Shown one piece after another: positions 44,293 through 53,483 of a stretch of DNA of 64,000 bases (positions within the stretch are counted from its first letter, which is position 1; every line of letters begins with the position of its first letter). The notes beneath the pieces were generated by a model that was not told the DNA's origin, did not search any database, and saw only the letters and a list, made by a program, of their open reading frames with translations. Both the position numbers and the translations under genes were made by a program. The stretch covers positions 372,001-436,000 of the forward strand of contig JARKOC010000177.1 of the NCBI GenBank assembly GCA_029975915.1, in the 5' to 3' direction. The DNA is from Bryobacteraceae bacterium. Its GTDB lineage: Bacteria; Acidobacteriota; Terriglobia; Bryobacterales; Bryobacteraceae.

Positions 44293-46782
44293 ATGTTGAA
44301 GCGTGACACGCTGGTCGGGTTCTTCGAGACGGTACAAACACTCAAGGGCGAGTATCTCGTCTACGACGACGGCTACCGTCCGCGAAGCTACTCCTATGAG
44401 GACGTGGCGCGCGCCTCGCGCAACTTCGCGGCGAAATTAGAGCGGGCGGGAATCGGCAAAGGTGACCGCGCCGTGTTGTGGTCGGAGAACCGGCCGGAAT
44501 GGGTGGCGGCGTTCTGGGGCTGCCTGTTGAAGGGTGTAGCCGTGGCGCCGATCGACGAGAAACACTCGGTCGAGTTCCTGGAGCGCGTGGCGCAGATCAC
44601 GGACGCGAAACTGGTTTTGCGAGGCGAAGAGGTTGCGCTCCCTGAGGGCTGGTCAGGCGCGCCAGTGTGGCGGCTGGCTGAGATGGACTGGAAGGGCGGC
44701 GCTGCGCAGTTTACGGCCGTAGAGGCCGAGGCGGGCGATACAGTTCAGATCCTGTTTACCTCCGGAGCGACGGCAGAACCTAAAGGCGTGGTCATTACGC
44801 ACGGGAACATCCTCGCCAATATCGTTCCTGTTGAAGGCGAGGTGATCAAGTACCGCAAGTACGCGCGGCCATTCTCGCCGATCCGTTTCCTGAACCTGTT
44901 GCCCCTCAGCCACATGTTTGGCCAGGCGATGGCGATGTTCATTCCGCCGATGCTGGCAGGGACGGTGGTTTTTCAGCGCAGCCAGTCGCCGGTGGAGATC
45001 ATCCGCCAGATCAAATCACGGCGGATTTCGGTTCTCGTGTCAGTGCCCAAGATCCTGGATGTCCTGAAGGAGTACCTGCTGGGCGTCTTGCCGGAGTGCG
45101 GCGTGACGGCTCCGGCTGGCGAGAAGTTCTGGTGGCGGTGGTGGCGCTACAGGCGGGCGCACAAGTTATTGGGCATGAAGTTCTGGTCGTTCGTCGTCGG
45201 CGGCGCTGCGCTTGATCCTGGACTGGAGAGTTTCTTCGGCAACCTGGGCTGGGTCGTGATTCAAGGTTATGGATTGACCGAGGCCGCGCCCATTGTCACG
45301 CTGAACCATCCCTTCCACGCCAGGAAAGGAACCGTTGGCAAACCGATTCACGGCGTTGAGATCCGCATCGCCGAGGACGGCGAGGTGATGGTGCGCGGAG
45401 GCAACGTCACCAGCGGTTACTTCAACAACGCCGAAGCGACCGGCGAGGCGTTCGAAGACGGCTGGTTTCACACCGGCGACATTGGCGAGTTGGACGACAC
45501 CGGGCGCCTGCTGATCAGGGGCCGGAAGAAGGAGATGATTGTGCTGGCCGACGGCCGGAACGTCTTTCCCGAAGACGTCGAGCGGGTGGTGAACGGGACC
45601 GGCGGCGTCAAAGAATCAGCGATCGTCGGGATGCAGTCGGAGTCGGGCGAACTCGTCCATGCGGCACTGGTACTGGAAAGCGGCGCGGATGCCGAAGCAG
45701 TGGTTCGCGCGGCGAATGCGAAACTTGAAGAACATCAGAAGATCCGCGGATACACGGTCTGGCCGGAAGATGAACTCCCGCGCACCGAGGGGACTCGCAA
45801 ATTGAAGCGCCGGGCGATTCGCGACCAGATCAGCGGCGTGGCAAAGGCAGTGGCGCCGGCACAACACGAAGAGGGCGTCGCACCTCTGCTCGGCAAGTGG
45901 ACTGCTGGACGCCATGTCGACGCTTCGACCTCGCTGGATGATCTGGGACTTTCATCGCTCGACCGTGTCGAACTGCTGGTGGCTTTGGAGCAGAAACTTG
46001 GTTCGCCGGTCGATGAAACGATCTTTGCCGGCGCGAAAACCGTAGCCGACCTGGAAACGATAGCCAAACATCCACCCGCGGCCACTATGGCGGAACCGTT
46101 CGAGTTTCCCACATGGAACCGATCGAAGTGGGCCGACTGGACTCGCGTTCTGAACTTGAATCTGTGGATTCTCAACCTGGCCCGCATCTTCGCCTGGGTG
46201 CGGGTGGATGGCCGCGAAAATCTAAAGGACCTCGACGGGCCGGTCATTTTTTGCAGCAACCACCAGGGCTACTTCGATACGCCGATTCTTTTCATCGCCA
46301 TGCCCTGGAGGTGGCGGCGGAAACTGGCGCCGGCGATGCGCAAGGAGTTCTTCGACGCCCACTTCCATCCGTCGAAATACCCTTGGTATAGCGTCTTCAC
46401 CAGCCGCCTGAACTTCTACCTCTCGGCCCTAGCGTTCAACGCCATTCCGATTCCCCAGCGCGAGGCCGGCACACGGCAGACACTGCGCTACATCGGCGAG
46501 TTGATCGAGGAGGGCTGGTGCCCGTTGATCTTCCCCGAGGGCAAGCACAGTTATGACGAATCGATTCTGCCGTTTCAGGCCGGGGCTGCCATGATGGCGT
46601 CGAAACTGGGCGTGCCGGTGGTGCCGGTCCGGGTCCGCGGCTCCAACCGGGTTCTGCATCCGACATGGCGCATGGCGCGGCCGGCATTTGTCAAAGTCCG
46701 CATCGGCGAGCCCATGAAACTGGAGGGCGACGACTTCGCCGCGCTGGCCAAGCGCATTGAGAATGCAGTGCGGGCGTTGTAA
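44293..46782 (+). CDS. Acyl-AMP ligase, acyl carrier and PlsC-type acyltransferase fusion
   Basis: The 829-residue protein joins three domains. Residues about 1-510 are an AMP-dependent ligase (FTSGATAEPKGVVITHGN, QGYGLTEAAP, DGWFHTGDIGEL). Residues about 525-595 are an acyl carrier domain with the phosphopantetheine serine in LDDLGLSSLDRVEL (near residue 552). Residues about 625-829 are a PlsC-type acyltransferase with NHQGYFD (His-x4-Asp) near 655 and FPEGKHSYD near 748. The parts would activate a fatty acid, load it on the carrier and transfer it to an acceptor such as a lysophospholipid. This resembles the Aas logic, with the acyltransferase at the opposite end and a carrier built in. The acceptor is unknown. 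Confidence 0.9.
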   Translation: MLKRDTLVGFFETVQTLKGEYLVYDDGYRPRSYSYEDVARASRNFAAKLERAGIGKGDRAVLWSENRPEWVAAFWGCLLKGVAVAPIDEKHSVEFLERVAQITDAKLVLRGEEVALPEGWSGAPVWRLAEMDWKGGAAQFTAVEAEAGDTVQILFTSGATAEPKGVVITHGNILANIVPVEGEVIKYRKYARPFSPIRFLNLLPLSHMFGQAMAMFIPPMLAGTVVFQRSQSPVEIIRQIKSRRISVLVSVPKILDVLKEYLLGVLPECGVTAPAGEKFWWRWWRYRRAHKLLGMKFWSFVVGGAALDPGLESFFGNLGWVVIQGYGLTEAAPIVTLNHPFHARKGTVGKPIHGVEIRIAEDGEVMVRGGNVTSGYFNNAEATGEAFEDGWFHTGDIGELDDTGRLLIRGRKKEMIVLADGRNVFPEDVERVVNGTGGVKESAIVGMQSESGELVHAALVLESGADAEAVVRAANAKLEEHQKIRGYTVWPEDELPRTEGTRKLKRRAIRDQISGVAKAVAPAQHEEGVAPLLGKWTAGRHVDASTSLDDLGLSSLDRVELLVALEQKLGSPVDETIFAGAKTVADLETIAKHPPAATMAEPFEFPTWNRSKWADWTRVLNLNLWILNLARIFAWVRVDGRENLKDLDGPVIFCSNHQGYFDTPILFIAMPWRWRRKLAPAMRKEFFDAHFHPSKYPWYSVFTSRLNFYLSALAFNAIPIPQREAGTRQTLRYIGELIEEGWCPLIFPEGKHSYDESILPFQAGAAMMASKLGVPVVPVRVRGSNRVLHPTWRMARPAFVKVRIGEPMKLEGDDFAALAKRIENAVRAL

Positions 46783-46796
46783 GATGCGATGAATCG

Positions 46797-48467
46797 ATGG
46801 TGAACTGCAAGTTCCTCTTCTGCTGGGTGTTGGCTATCTCACTTGCGGCTACGGCACAAGTAGACAAACGGCGCGCGGCCGAGGCATGCGAACGCGCGGC
46901 GAAACTGGAAGGCCAGGGCTTGGTTGGCGAGGCGCTAAAGGCCTATGACGAAGCGTTGCTCGCGGAACCGGGAAATCCCATTGCCCTCCAGCACCGGGGA
47001 AGACTGCGCCTTGGAAACAAGCAGTACGCTGACGCGGCTGCCGATTTCTCCGAACTCTCCAGGATCAATCCGAGCGATCCGGCCGTTTGGCAGTCTCTCG
47101 GGGAAGCGCGGCTGGGATTGAACGATCCCGATGCGGCCAAGGCGTTCGCCAAGGCGATCGAATCGGGCCTGCGGACGTCCCAGGTCTACCAGAGATTTGG
47201 TGAGGCGCTTGCGCTTGGCGGCGACCGTGAAGGCGCGGTGAAGGCGCTCAACGAATCCATCCGGCTGCGGTTGGATCGGCCGGAACCGTATGTGATCCGT
47301 GGCCGGCTGAAAGCGGCGGAAGGCAAGTACCGCGATGCCGCCGAGGATTTCAGCATCGCCATCCAGTACAAGCCGGATCACGCAGACGCCTACTTTGAGC
47401 GCGCGCACGCCCAAGGCAACCTCTTGCAGTTTGATCGCGCCATCGAGGACTTCAGCTCTTACCTTAACCTGAAGCCGGGGGATTCCAGGGCGTTGGGTTT
47501 CCGCGGCGCGGCCTACGACTCCCTGGGCCGTCCGACCGAGGCCATGGCCGACTACAACGCGAGTCTCCGGATCGATCCCCGCAATGTCCGCGTCTTGCTG
47601 GCGCGCGGCGATCTCCATGCCAGGCTTGGCGATCACAAGCAGGCATTATCCGATCGCACGGAAGCCTTGCGCATCGAGCCCGACAACGCGATCGCCCTCG
47701 TCGCCCGGGGCGGCTCTTACCATCTGCTTGGCGAGCACGATCATGCGATTGCCGACCGTACCCGCGCCATCCAGATCAATCCAAAACTCCACACGGCCTG
47801 GTTTGCGCGCGGCAGCGGCTATTTCCTGCTGGGCGATTACGAGCGAGCTGAAACTGATTTGGAGCAGGCCGTCCGGCTCAATCCGAATGACACGGAATAC
47901 GCCGAAGCGCTCGCCAAAACCAAGGACATCCTGAGCAGGAAACGAGCTGTCGCCGCTCTCGCGGACAAACCTGCGGCTCAGGAGTCGAAGACCGTCCAGG
48001 CTCCCGCGGGGCCGCCCTCCCCCGCCTTAGTGCCGGCTGCTCAAGCCGAACCTCCCACTTCAGTCAAGCCGGAGACGGGAAGGACTGAACCGCCCAAACC
48101 AGCCGCACCAGCCAAACGAATCGACACTCCGGCCGCAGTTCCTCCGGCGGCTGCCAAGCCAGTCCCTCCGAAACCCATGGCTCCAGGGACGGCGGACCCG
48201 AGAAGGGCAGCCGCACTCAACAAGCAGGGCCGCGACCTCATTGCCAAAGGCGATTTCGCCGCGGCCGAGCAGGTGCTCGCCGAAGCCGTCGCAGCCGATC
48301 CTAAACTTGCCCAGGCCTGGAACGCTCTTGGTTTCGCCAAGATGTTGCAGCGGAAGTACGAGGCAGCCGTTGCTGATTTCGACCGCGCCCTTCAACTTGA
48401 TCCCAACTACGCCAACGCTCAGCAGAACCGGGCCTCCGCGGTCCGCTTGCTCGGCGGGAAACGCTGA
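46797..48467 (+). CDS. Exported TPR-repeat protein with Pro/Ala-rich linker
   Basis: The 556-residue protein has a signal peptide (FLFCWVLAISLAATAQ), about ten TPR units (residues 25-380), a Pro/Ala-rich flexible linker (about 385-465, with AAPAKRIDTPAAVPPAAAK) and a final pair of TPRs (470-550: FAAAEQVLAEAVAADP, LGFAKMLQRKYEAAVADF). The layout suggests a periplasmic scaffold spanning some distance. It starts 14 bases after the fusion enzyme and ends three bases before the convergent sulfatase. Confidence 0.83.
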   Translation: MVNCKFLFCWVLAISLAATAQVDKRRAAEACERAAKLEGQGLVGEALKAYDEALLAEPGNPIALQHRGRLRLGNKQYADAAADFSELSRINPSDPAVWQSLGEARLGLNDPDAAKAFAKAIESGLRTSQVYQRFGEALALGGDREGAVKALNESIRLRLDRPEPYVIRGRLKAAEGKYRDAAEDFSIAIQYKPDHADAYFERAHAQGNLLQFDRAIEDFSSYLNLKPGDSRALGFRGAAYDSLGRPTEAMADYNASLRIDPRNVRVLLARGDLHARLGDHKQALSDRTEALRIEPDNAIALVARGGSYHLLGEHDHAIADRTRAIQINPKLHTAWFARGSGYFLLGDYERAETDLEQAVRLNPNDTEYAEALAKTKDILSRKRAVAALADKPAAQESKTVQAPAGPPSPALVPAAQAEPPTSVKPETGRTEPPKPAAPAKRIDTPAAVPPAAAKPVPPKPMAPGTADPRRAAALNKQGRDLIAKGDFAAAEQVLAEAVAADPKLAQAWNALGFAKMLQRKYEAAVADFDRALQLDPNYANAQQNRASAVRLLGGKR

Positions 48468-48470
48468 TCC

Positions 48471-49832
48471 TTACATTTGGTCCGCGTATGCCTCTGGAGG
48501 CTCCAGCATACGGCCCTGGTCTCCGGTGGAGGCAATCCACTGGTCCAGTATCGCCGCATAGCGGGTGATGCGTTTTTGCTGCGACGGGTCGTCCGCCAGG
48601 TTCCGGATTTCGTGCGGGTCCTGCTTCAGGTCGTAGAACTCGACGTCCGGCTTGCGGTGGGCCATGAACACAAGTTCCGGTCCCCTGAGCTTGCCCGCCT
48701 CGTGCATTTCCTTCATCGCGCCCAGGGTTGGGTATTGGGTCTGGATGTAGCGATTGAACTGTGTGTAAGGCCGTTCGGGCATGAAGTTGCGTATGTAAGC
48801 GTAGCGGGCGTCGCGGACGCAGCGGATGCGGTCGACGGTCATGTCGCAGCGGTCCCGGGCAGTGACCACATAATCGCGCGGTTTCGCGCCAGCGCCCCAA
48901 AGCGGCCGCCCATGGAAGGGCTCGGGCACGGCCAGACCGGCTGCGGCCAGCGTGGTGGCTGTCATGTCGAGCGACAATACGGGTGCGGAAACCGTTGATC
49001 CAGGTTTCACCCTTCCGGGCCACCGGGCGATCATCGGCACGTGCGTCCCGGCGTCGTAGCACCACTGCTTGCCCCGAATCAGGCACCGTCCGTTGTCGCC
49101 CATGAAGAAGATCAGGGTATTCTCGTAGACACCGTCACGCTTCAGCGTGTCGAGGAGCGCGCCGACATTCCGGTCGAGCAGATTGACGCAATCGAGAAAA
49201 TTCGCAAACTCATCACGGACCACCGGATGGTCAGGCCAATAGGGGGGCAGCTGAACCTGATCCGGATCGATCAGCTTTGGCAGCTTCCGGGCTTCAACGA
49301 AGGCCGGCCCCTTGTGGGTCGCCTGGAAGTTCACCTGCGCATAGAACGGCTGGCCTTTGGCGCGCTGGTTCCAATGGTCTCCCATGAAAGGCTTGTCGAC
49401 GTTGAAGTTGAAATCCGTCTTCGCCATGCCGCGCGTTCCAGGTGCGATTTCGCCTTTGACGTTCGCCGTGAAGTAGCCGGCCTCCTCCAGTCGCTGGCTG
49501 ACGAGTTTGGCGCCGGCGGGCAGGCGATAGTTGTCGGTCCGGTGGCTGCGGTGATTGTGGGTCCCGGTGCTGGTTTGGTACAGCCCGACATTGAACGCCG
49601 AACGGCTCGCCGAACAGACTGGAGCGGTCGTGTGGGCCTGTTCATAGCGGACACCCTCAGCCGCCAGCCTGTCCAAGTGGGGCGTTTCGACCAACGGATA
49701 CCCATAACAGCCCAATTGTGGCCCCAGGTCTTCGGCTAGGATCCATAGAATGTTCGGCCGCTCGGCGGCGGAAAGCCTGCGGATGAACGCCGGGGCAATT
49801 CCGCCGGCCGCCAGCAGTGTTCGTCGGTTCAT
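48471..49832 (-). CDS. Secreted sulfatase (formylglycine-type)
   Basis: The 453-residue protein has a Tat-like signal (MNRRTLLAAGGIAPAFIRRL) and a sulfatase fold beginning RPNILWILAEDLGPQLGCYGYP. The catalytic motif is CSASR (Cys73 to Arg77, matching CxAxR), so Cys73 would be converted to formylglycine. TLIFFMGDNGRC and GTHVPMIARWPG are further family segments. No maturation enzyme (formylglycine-generating or anSME) lies in the window. The likely substrates are sulfated glycans or aryl sulfates in the periplasm or outside the cell. Confidence 0.9.
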   Translation of the reverse strand: MNRRTLLAAGGIAPAFIRRLSAAERPNILWILAEDLGPQLGCYGYPLVETPHLDRLAAEGVRYEQAHTTAPVCSASRSAFNVGLYQTSTGTHNHRSHRTDNYRLPAGAKLVSQRLEEAGYFTANVKGEIAPGTRGMAKTDFNFNVDKPFMGDHWNQRAKGQPFYAQVNFQATHKGPAFVEARKLPKLIDPDQVQLPPYWPDHPVVRDEFANFLDCVNLLDRNVGALLDTLKRDGVYENTLIFFMGDNGRCLIRGKQWCYDAGTHVPMIARWPGRVKPGSTVSAPVLSLDMTATTLAAAGLAVPEPFHGRPLWGAGAKPRDYVVTARDRCDMTVDRIRCVRDARYAYIRNFMPERPYTQFNRYIQTQYPTLGAMKEMHEAGKLRGPELVFMAHRKPDVEFYDLKQDPHEIRNLADDPSQQKRITRYAAILDQWIASTGDQGRMLEPPEAYADQM

Positions 49833-49880
49833 GGGAGTCTCCAGGCAGGCTCATCATATCGCCGCCCGCGAACCGGATGT

Positions 49881-50702
49881 TCAAGAGGCAGGATAGGGTA
49901 CTAGCAGGATGCCGGCGGATGAAAGCGCCTGCCGTGCGGCAGGATGGGTCAGCGCGCGCAGTTCAACCTCACGGCTTTCTTTCAGCCGGGTTCTCGCCGA
50001 TCGCAGTTCGTTTGTGCAAAAGCCCGGGTGCACCATGAACTCGGTCCAGCCCTCAGGCAAACGTTCGATCAGGTATACGACATCTTCGTGCGAAAAGCGC
50101 CCGGTCAACTGGAACCCGGCGAAGTGATCGGTGCTCGCGCACCCATGCCGCGCCATCTTGGCGTGAAACATCCTTCGAACCGACCCCATTGCGCGGCTGA
50201 CAATTCGTTTGGTTGCTGGAACTCCGGCCGGACCGGGCGTGATGGGGAAGTCGAAGGGACGCCGCACCCACCGGACGCCGTGCGATTCGGCAATCCGGCA
50301 GACCGCATCGAGCACCGGCGGCAGTAGATGCGTGTGCTTGTGCGTGTCCACGTGTGTCACCGCCAAACCAGCGGACAGTATCCTGTCCATCTGCGCCGAC
50401 AGTTCCTCGAATGGATCGATACGCCTGAGCACGAGTGCTTGGATCAGTTGAGACACGGTGGCCGGCAATGGACGGCCCGGATGGGCTACCGAGGCGCCGC
50501 CCACCAGCACGAAGTGAACGCCGGTGTCGAGAGACGGCGCTTCCCGCGCCAGGCGCACGGCATCATCAAACGCGCCGCCGTTCGCCATGATGGTCGTCGA
50601 CGTGAGTATCCCTTTGACATGGGCTTCGACAATGCCGCGATTGACGTCGCTGGTGAATCCAAAATCGTCGGCGTTCACCGACAGCCTGCGAACTGTCTTC
50701 AT
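49881..50702 (-). CDS. hpnK: ChbG/HpnK-family carbohydrate deacetylase
   Basis: The 273-residue protein is a YdjC/ChbG/HpnK-type hydrolase with metal-site motifs NADDFGFTSDVNRGI, DTGVHFVL and THVDTHKHTHLLP, and with MVHPGF near the C-terminus. ChbG deacetylates chito-oligosaccharides, and HpnK proteins occur in hopanoid clusters and may act on a side-chain sugar. Here it lies directly after the MlaD-like gene, away from the hopanoid block. The hopanoid reading is therefore a guess; the sequence alone does not separate the two subfamilies. Confidence 0.8.
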   Translation of the reverse strand: MKTVRRLSVNADDFGFTSDVNRGIVEAHVKGILTSTTIMANGGAFDDAVRLAREAPSLDTGVHFVLVGGASVAHPGRPLPATVSQLIQALVLRRIDPFEELSAQMDRILSAGLAVTHVDTHKHTHLLPPVLDAVCRIAESHGVRWVRRPFDFPITPGPAGVPATKRIVSRAMGSVRRMFHAKMARHGCASTDHFAGFQLTGRFSHEDVVYLIERLPEGWTEFMVHPGFCTNELRSARTRLKESREVELRALTHPAARQALSSAGILLVPYPAS

Positions 50703-51776
50703 CTAGAACAGCTTCAGCTGGATGGTCAGGAACTTCTTAGGATTGGCGCGGAAGTCCTTCATTAAGCTGCGCATCTCGCCCGTCGTCCCTGTCAAGTTCT
50801 CATACAGAGACGGATTCACCAGCAACTGGCCGAGGGTTCCCTGCCCTGCGTTCAACTTGTCCATCGTTCCGTTTACCCGGTCCAGCGTGGCGACCAGGCG
50901 GTTGTGCAGCGCCTCGTCCTTGAGCAGTTTGCCAGCGGATCCCTTACCCGCATTCAGATCCGCCACGAGCGTTTTGACTTCGGCTGTGGCCGAACGGAGT
51001 TCGTCGTAAAGGGCCGGGTCTTTCAGCAGTTTCCCCGCAGTGCCTTCACCTTTTTCGAGACCGGCCGCGATGGCATCCAGTCTCGCCGTGGTCTGCCGGA
51101 TTTCGGCGTAGAGGGCGTCATCATGAAGCAGTTTGCCGATGGTCCCTCTGCCCTCGGCGAGGTCTCCGGTGACGGACTGGATATTGCCCAACATGCCGTT
51201 GATCCGGTTGTAAACCTGCTCGTCCACGATCAGCTTGCCGATACTGCCCTTGCCGGCCTCGACTGTGCCAACGATCTTGTCCATGCGGGCCAAAATCGAT
51301 TGAAGCGATTCGAGCAGCGGCATGGCCGATTGGACGATCTCAAGAAAATCCCGATCGTCGCGGGCCGTGATTTCGCCGCCATCCTTGATCGGTTCAGGCT
51401 TGGTCCCTCGCCGGATGTTGAGAAACTTTTCGCCAAGAACGCTTTCCGCGCTGAAGCCGAGTTCCGAATCCACAGGGATCGAATTCAGGTAGTTCTTGTC
51501 GATCTGCATCGTCATGCGGATGGTACGGTTCACGTCGGGTTCCCTTGTCAGTTCAATGGACTTCACCTTGCCGATGAGTATCCCGTTGAGCCGCACGGCG
51601 GAACCCTCGGTCATCGCGGCCGAATCACGCAAGTAGGTATAGAGAACGGCTTTTTCGGCGAATGGATTGTCGGCGCCGGTCAGCAGGAAAATAAGTACGG
51701 CGAGGATCACCAGCGCAATGATGGCCATGATCCCGACCTTCAACTGAGACCATGCGACTTTCTTAGGCGAGGGCAT
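50703..51776 (-). CDS. mlaD: MCE-domain lipid-transport protein (MlaD-like) with five tandem repeats
   Basis: The 357-residue protein has one N-terminal helix (LKVGIMAIIALVILAVLIFLL, residues 12-32) and one MCE domain (about 37-120: LYTYLRDSAAMTEGSAVRLN, IGKVKSIEL). The C-terminal half is five repeats of exactly 34 residues (175-344), each starting G(K/R/E/Q)G(S/T)xG(K/Q)LL and then (D/N)xxLY. MlaD-type proteins form hexameric rings bridging the envelope for phospholipid movement. The gene sits 35 bases after mlaF and touches hpnK, completing an mlaE-mlaF-mlaD operon. No mlaB or mlaC is visible. Confidence 0.9.
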   Translation of the reverse strand: MPSPKKVAWSQLKVGIMAIIALVILAVLIFLLTGADNPFAEKAVLYTYLRDSAAMTEGSAVRLNGILIGKVKSIELTREPDVNRTIRMTMQIDKNYLNSIPVDSELGFSAESVLGEKFLNIRRGTKPEPIKDGGEITARDDRDFLEIVQSAMPLLESLQSILARMDKIVGTVEAGKGSIGKLIVDEQVYNRINGMLGNIQSVTGDLAEGRGTIGKLLHDDALYAEIRQTTARLDAIAAGLEKGEGTAGKLLKDPALYDELRSATAEVKTLVADLNAGKGSAGKLLKDEALHNRLVATLDRVNGTMDKLNAGQGTLGQLLVNPSLYENLTGTTGEMRSLMKDFRANPKKFLTIQLKLF

Positions 51777-51811
51777 GACTTGATCTCCAGCATCCCATAA
51801 GTGCCGGTGGC

Positions 51812-52633
51812 CTAGCCGGGCCTCCGGACAAAGTTGGCGACATACGGATCAGTTGAGGCCTCCAGTTCGGCCTGTGGCCCGTCGAAAACGACGCGGCCCT
51901 GCCGCAGAACCAGATAATGGGTCTTGGGGCCCGAACCGTTGGACGGCGCCGGCGTCAGGCGTCCGAGGCTCGCGTCGTGGCGGTATCGGGTGAGCATCTC
52001 GCCGTCCTGGTAACGGTGAGTCACGATGACTGTGGTGGCGCGCCTGACGTCGCGGCCCTTGATGATCAACGCCATGATGGTCGTCGCGGTGATCGGGTCC
52101 AGCCCTGCTGTGGGCGAATCATAGAGCAGCAATTCAGGTTCGGTGACGATGGCGCGGGCGATGCCGACCCGGCGGCGCATCCCGCCGGAAAGCTCGCTAG
52201 GGTATTTCTCAAGAGTGTGGCCCAGTTCGACGAACTCAAGCGACCGCTCCACGCGCTGCGCCATCTCATCCTCCGGACAATGGAGGGCCTTTTGGTTCAA
52301 CAGCGGATAGGAAACGTTTTCCTCTATCGACAGTGAATCGAACAGCCCCCCCTCCTGAAACAGCACTCCAATGCGCGCCCGGACGTCGAACCACTGCTGT
52401 TCGCTCGCCGATGTCACGTCGGCGCCGAACAGGGAGATCCGGCCGGCATCGGCACGAATCAGCCCAAGCGCTGTTTTCAGCAGGACGGTTTTGCCGCTAC
52501 CGGCCTCGCCGAGCAACACCAGGGATTCGCCGCGCCGGATGACGAAAGAAACATTGTCGAGCACAGCCTGGTCGTCGAAACGAACAGTGACGCCGTCGAA
52601 AGCAAGAATCGGACTGTCGTCGGTTCCGGCCAT
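51812..52633 (-). CDS. mlaF: ABC transporter ATPase, MlaF-like
   Basis: The 273-residue ATPase has Walker A GEAGSGKTVLLK, signature LSGGMRRRVGIARAI, Walker B LLLYDSPTAGLDP and an H-loop VTHRYQ. It powers the MlaE permease and MlaD ring for inner-membrane to outer-membrane lipid exchange. An insertion after the H-loop (LTRYRHDASLGRLTPAPSNG) makes it slightly longer than E. coli MlaF. Starts at 52633 (ATG) and 52639 (TTG) are both possible; the gene begins 12 bases after the mlaE stop, so coupling is likely. Confidence 0.9.
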   Translation of the reverse strand: MAGTDDSPILAFDGVTVRFDDQAVLDNVSFVIRRGESLVLLGEAGSGKTVLLKTALGLIRADAGRISLFGADVTSASEQQWFDVRARIGVLFQEGGLFDSLSIEENVSYPLLNQKALHCPEDEMAQRVERSLEFVELGHTLEKYPSELSGGMRRRVGIARAIVTEPELLLYDSPTAGLDPITATTIMALIIKGRDVRRATTVIVTHRYQDGEMLTRYRHDASLGRLTPAPSNGSGPKTHYLVLRQGRVVFDGPQAELEASTDPYVANFVRRPG

Positions 52634-52645
52634 ACTCAATACCGT

Positions 52646-53404
52646 CTACATCGAAACGAAGATCCGGCCAATGAGGAAGGTGAGAACGACAATCCACACG
52701 CTGGCCACTACCACAGCCTGAGTCGTGGCGCGGCCGACGCCTTGCGTGCCGCCGGTTGTCCGCATTCCGTAATGGCACCCCACGAGGGATATGACGAGGG
52801 CGAAGACGAACGGTTTCAAGAGGCCCTGAACGATGTCGTTGTATTCGAGGCTGCGCCAGGAGTTGTTCCAGTATTGTGCGTCGCTGGTGAGTCCGAGCAG
52901 CGGGCAGGCGACAACCCAGCCGCCAAAAATTCCGACGAAGTCGGCGATGATCGTCAGCAACGGCAGCATAGTCGCAGTGGCGATCAGCCTCGGCTTGACC
53001 AGTTTCATGACCGGGTCTGTGCCAAGAGCGCGCATGGCGTCGATCTGCTCGGTCACCTTCATCGAACCGAGTTCGCTGGCCATGCCGGAAGAGTTGCGCC
53101 CGGCAACCATAAGTGAGGTCAACACCGGACCCATTTCGCGGACCAGAGTGATCGCGACAATCTGGCCAACCTGCGACGTCGCCCCGTAAGTTTGTAGAGC
53201 TCGGGACATCTGAAGCGCCATCACCGCGCCGCTGAAGAATCCGGTGAGCACAACCACCGGCAAACTGCCGATGCCGATCAAATCCATCTGGGTGAAGACG
53301 TCGGGCCAGTAGGCGGGTTTGCGGAAGACGCCCCGGACCGCCCGCCCGGCCAGGAGAACGAACTCCTGAAATGTGAGGATTGGGCCTTTGATGAGGTCAA
53401 GCAA
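52646..53404 (-). CDS. mlaE: ABC transporter permease, MlaE-like
   Basis: The 252-residue inner-membrane protein has the MlaE features LTGFFSGAVMALQMSRAL, VREMGPVLTSLMVAGRNSSG and GSMKVTEQIDAMRALGTDP. Its five to six helices fit the family. The start codon is TTG (53404) with GGGGAA upstream; no ATG lies nearby in frame. It heads the mlaE-mlaF-mlaD run and diverges from the P1 peptidase gene. Confidence 0.9.
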   Translation of the reverse strand: MLDLIKGPILTFQEFVLLAGRAVRGVFRKPAYWPDVFTQMDLIGIGSLPVVVLTGFFSGAVMALQMSRALQTYGATSQVGQIVAITLVREMGPVLTSLMVAGRNSSGMASELGSMKVTEQIDAMRALGTDPVMKLVKPRLIATATMLPLLTIIADFVGIFGGWVVACPLLGLTSDAQYWNNSWRSLEYNDIVQGLLKPFVFALVISLVGCHYGMRTTGGTQGVGRATTQAVVVASVWIVVLTFLIGRIFVSM

Positions 53405-53483
53405 GAGCGCGGTTCCCCAACGCCTTCGATGCTAACATACGCAACACGCCGCCTTTGGGCGCTACGATTGAGGTGAGGTGTTG

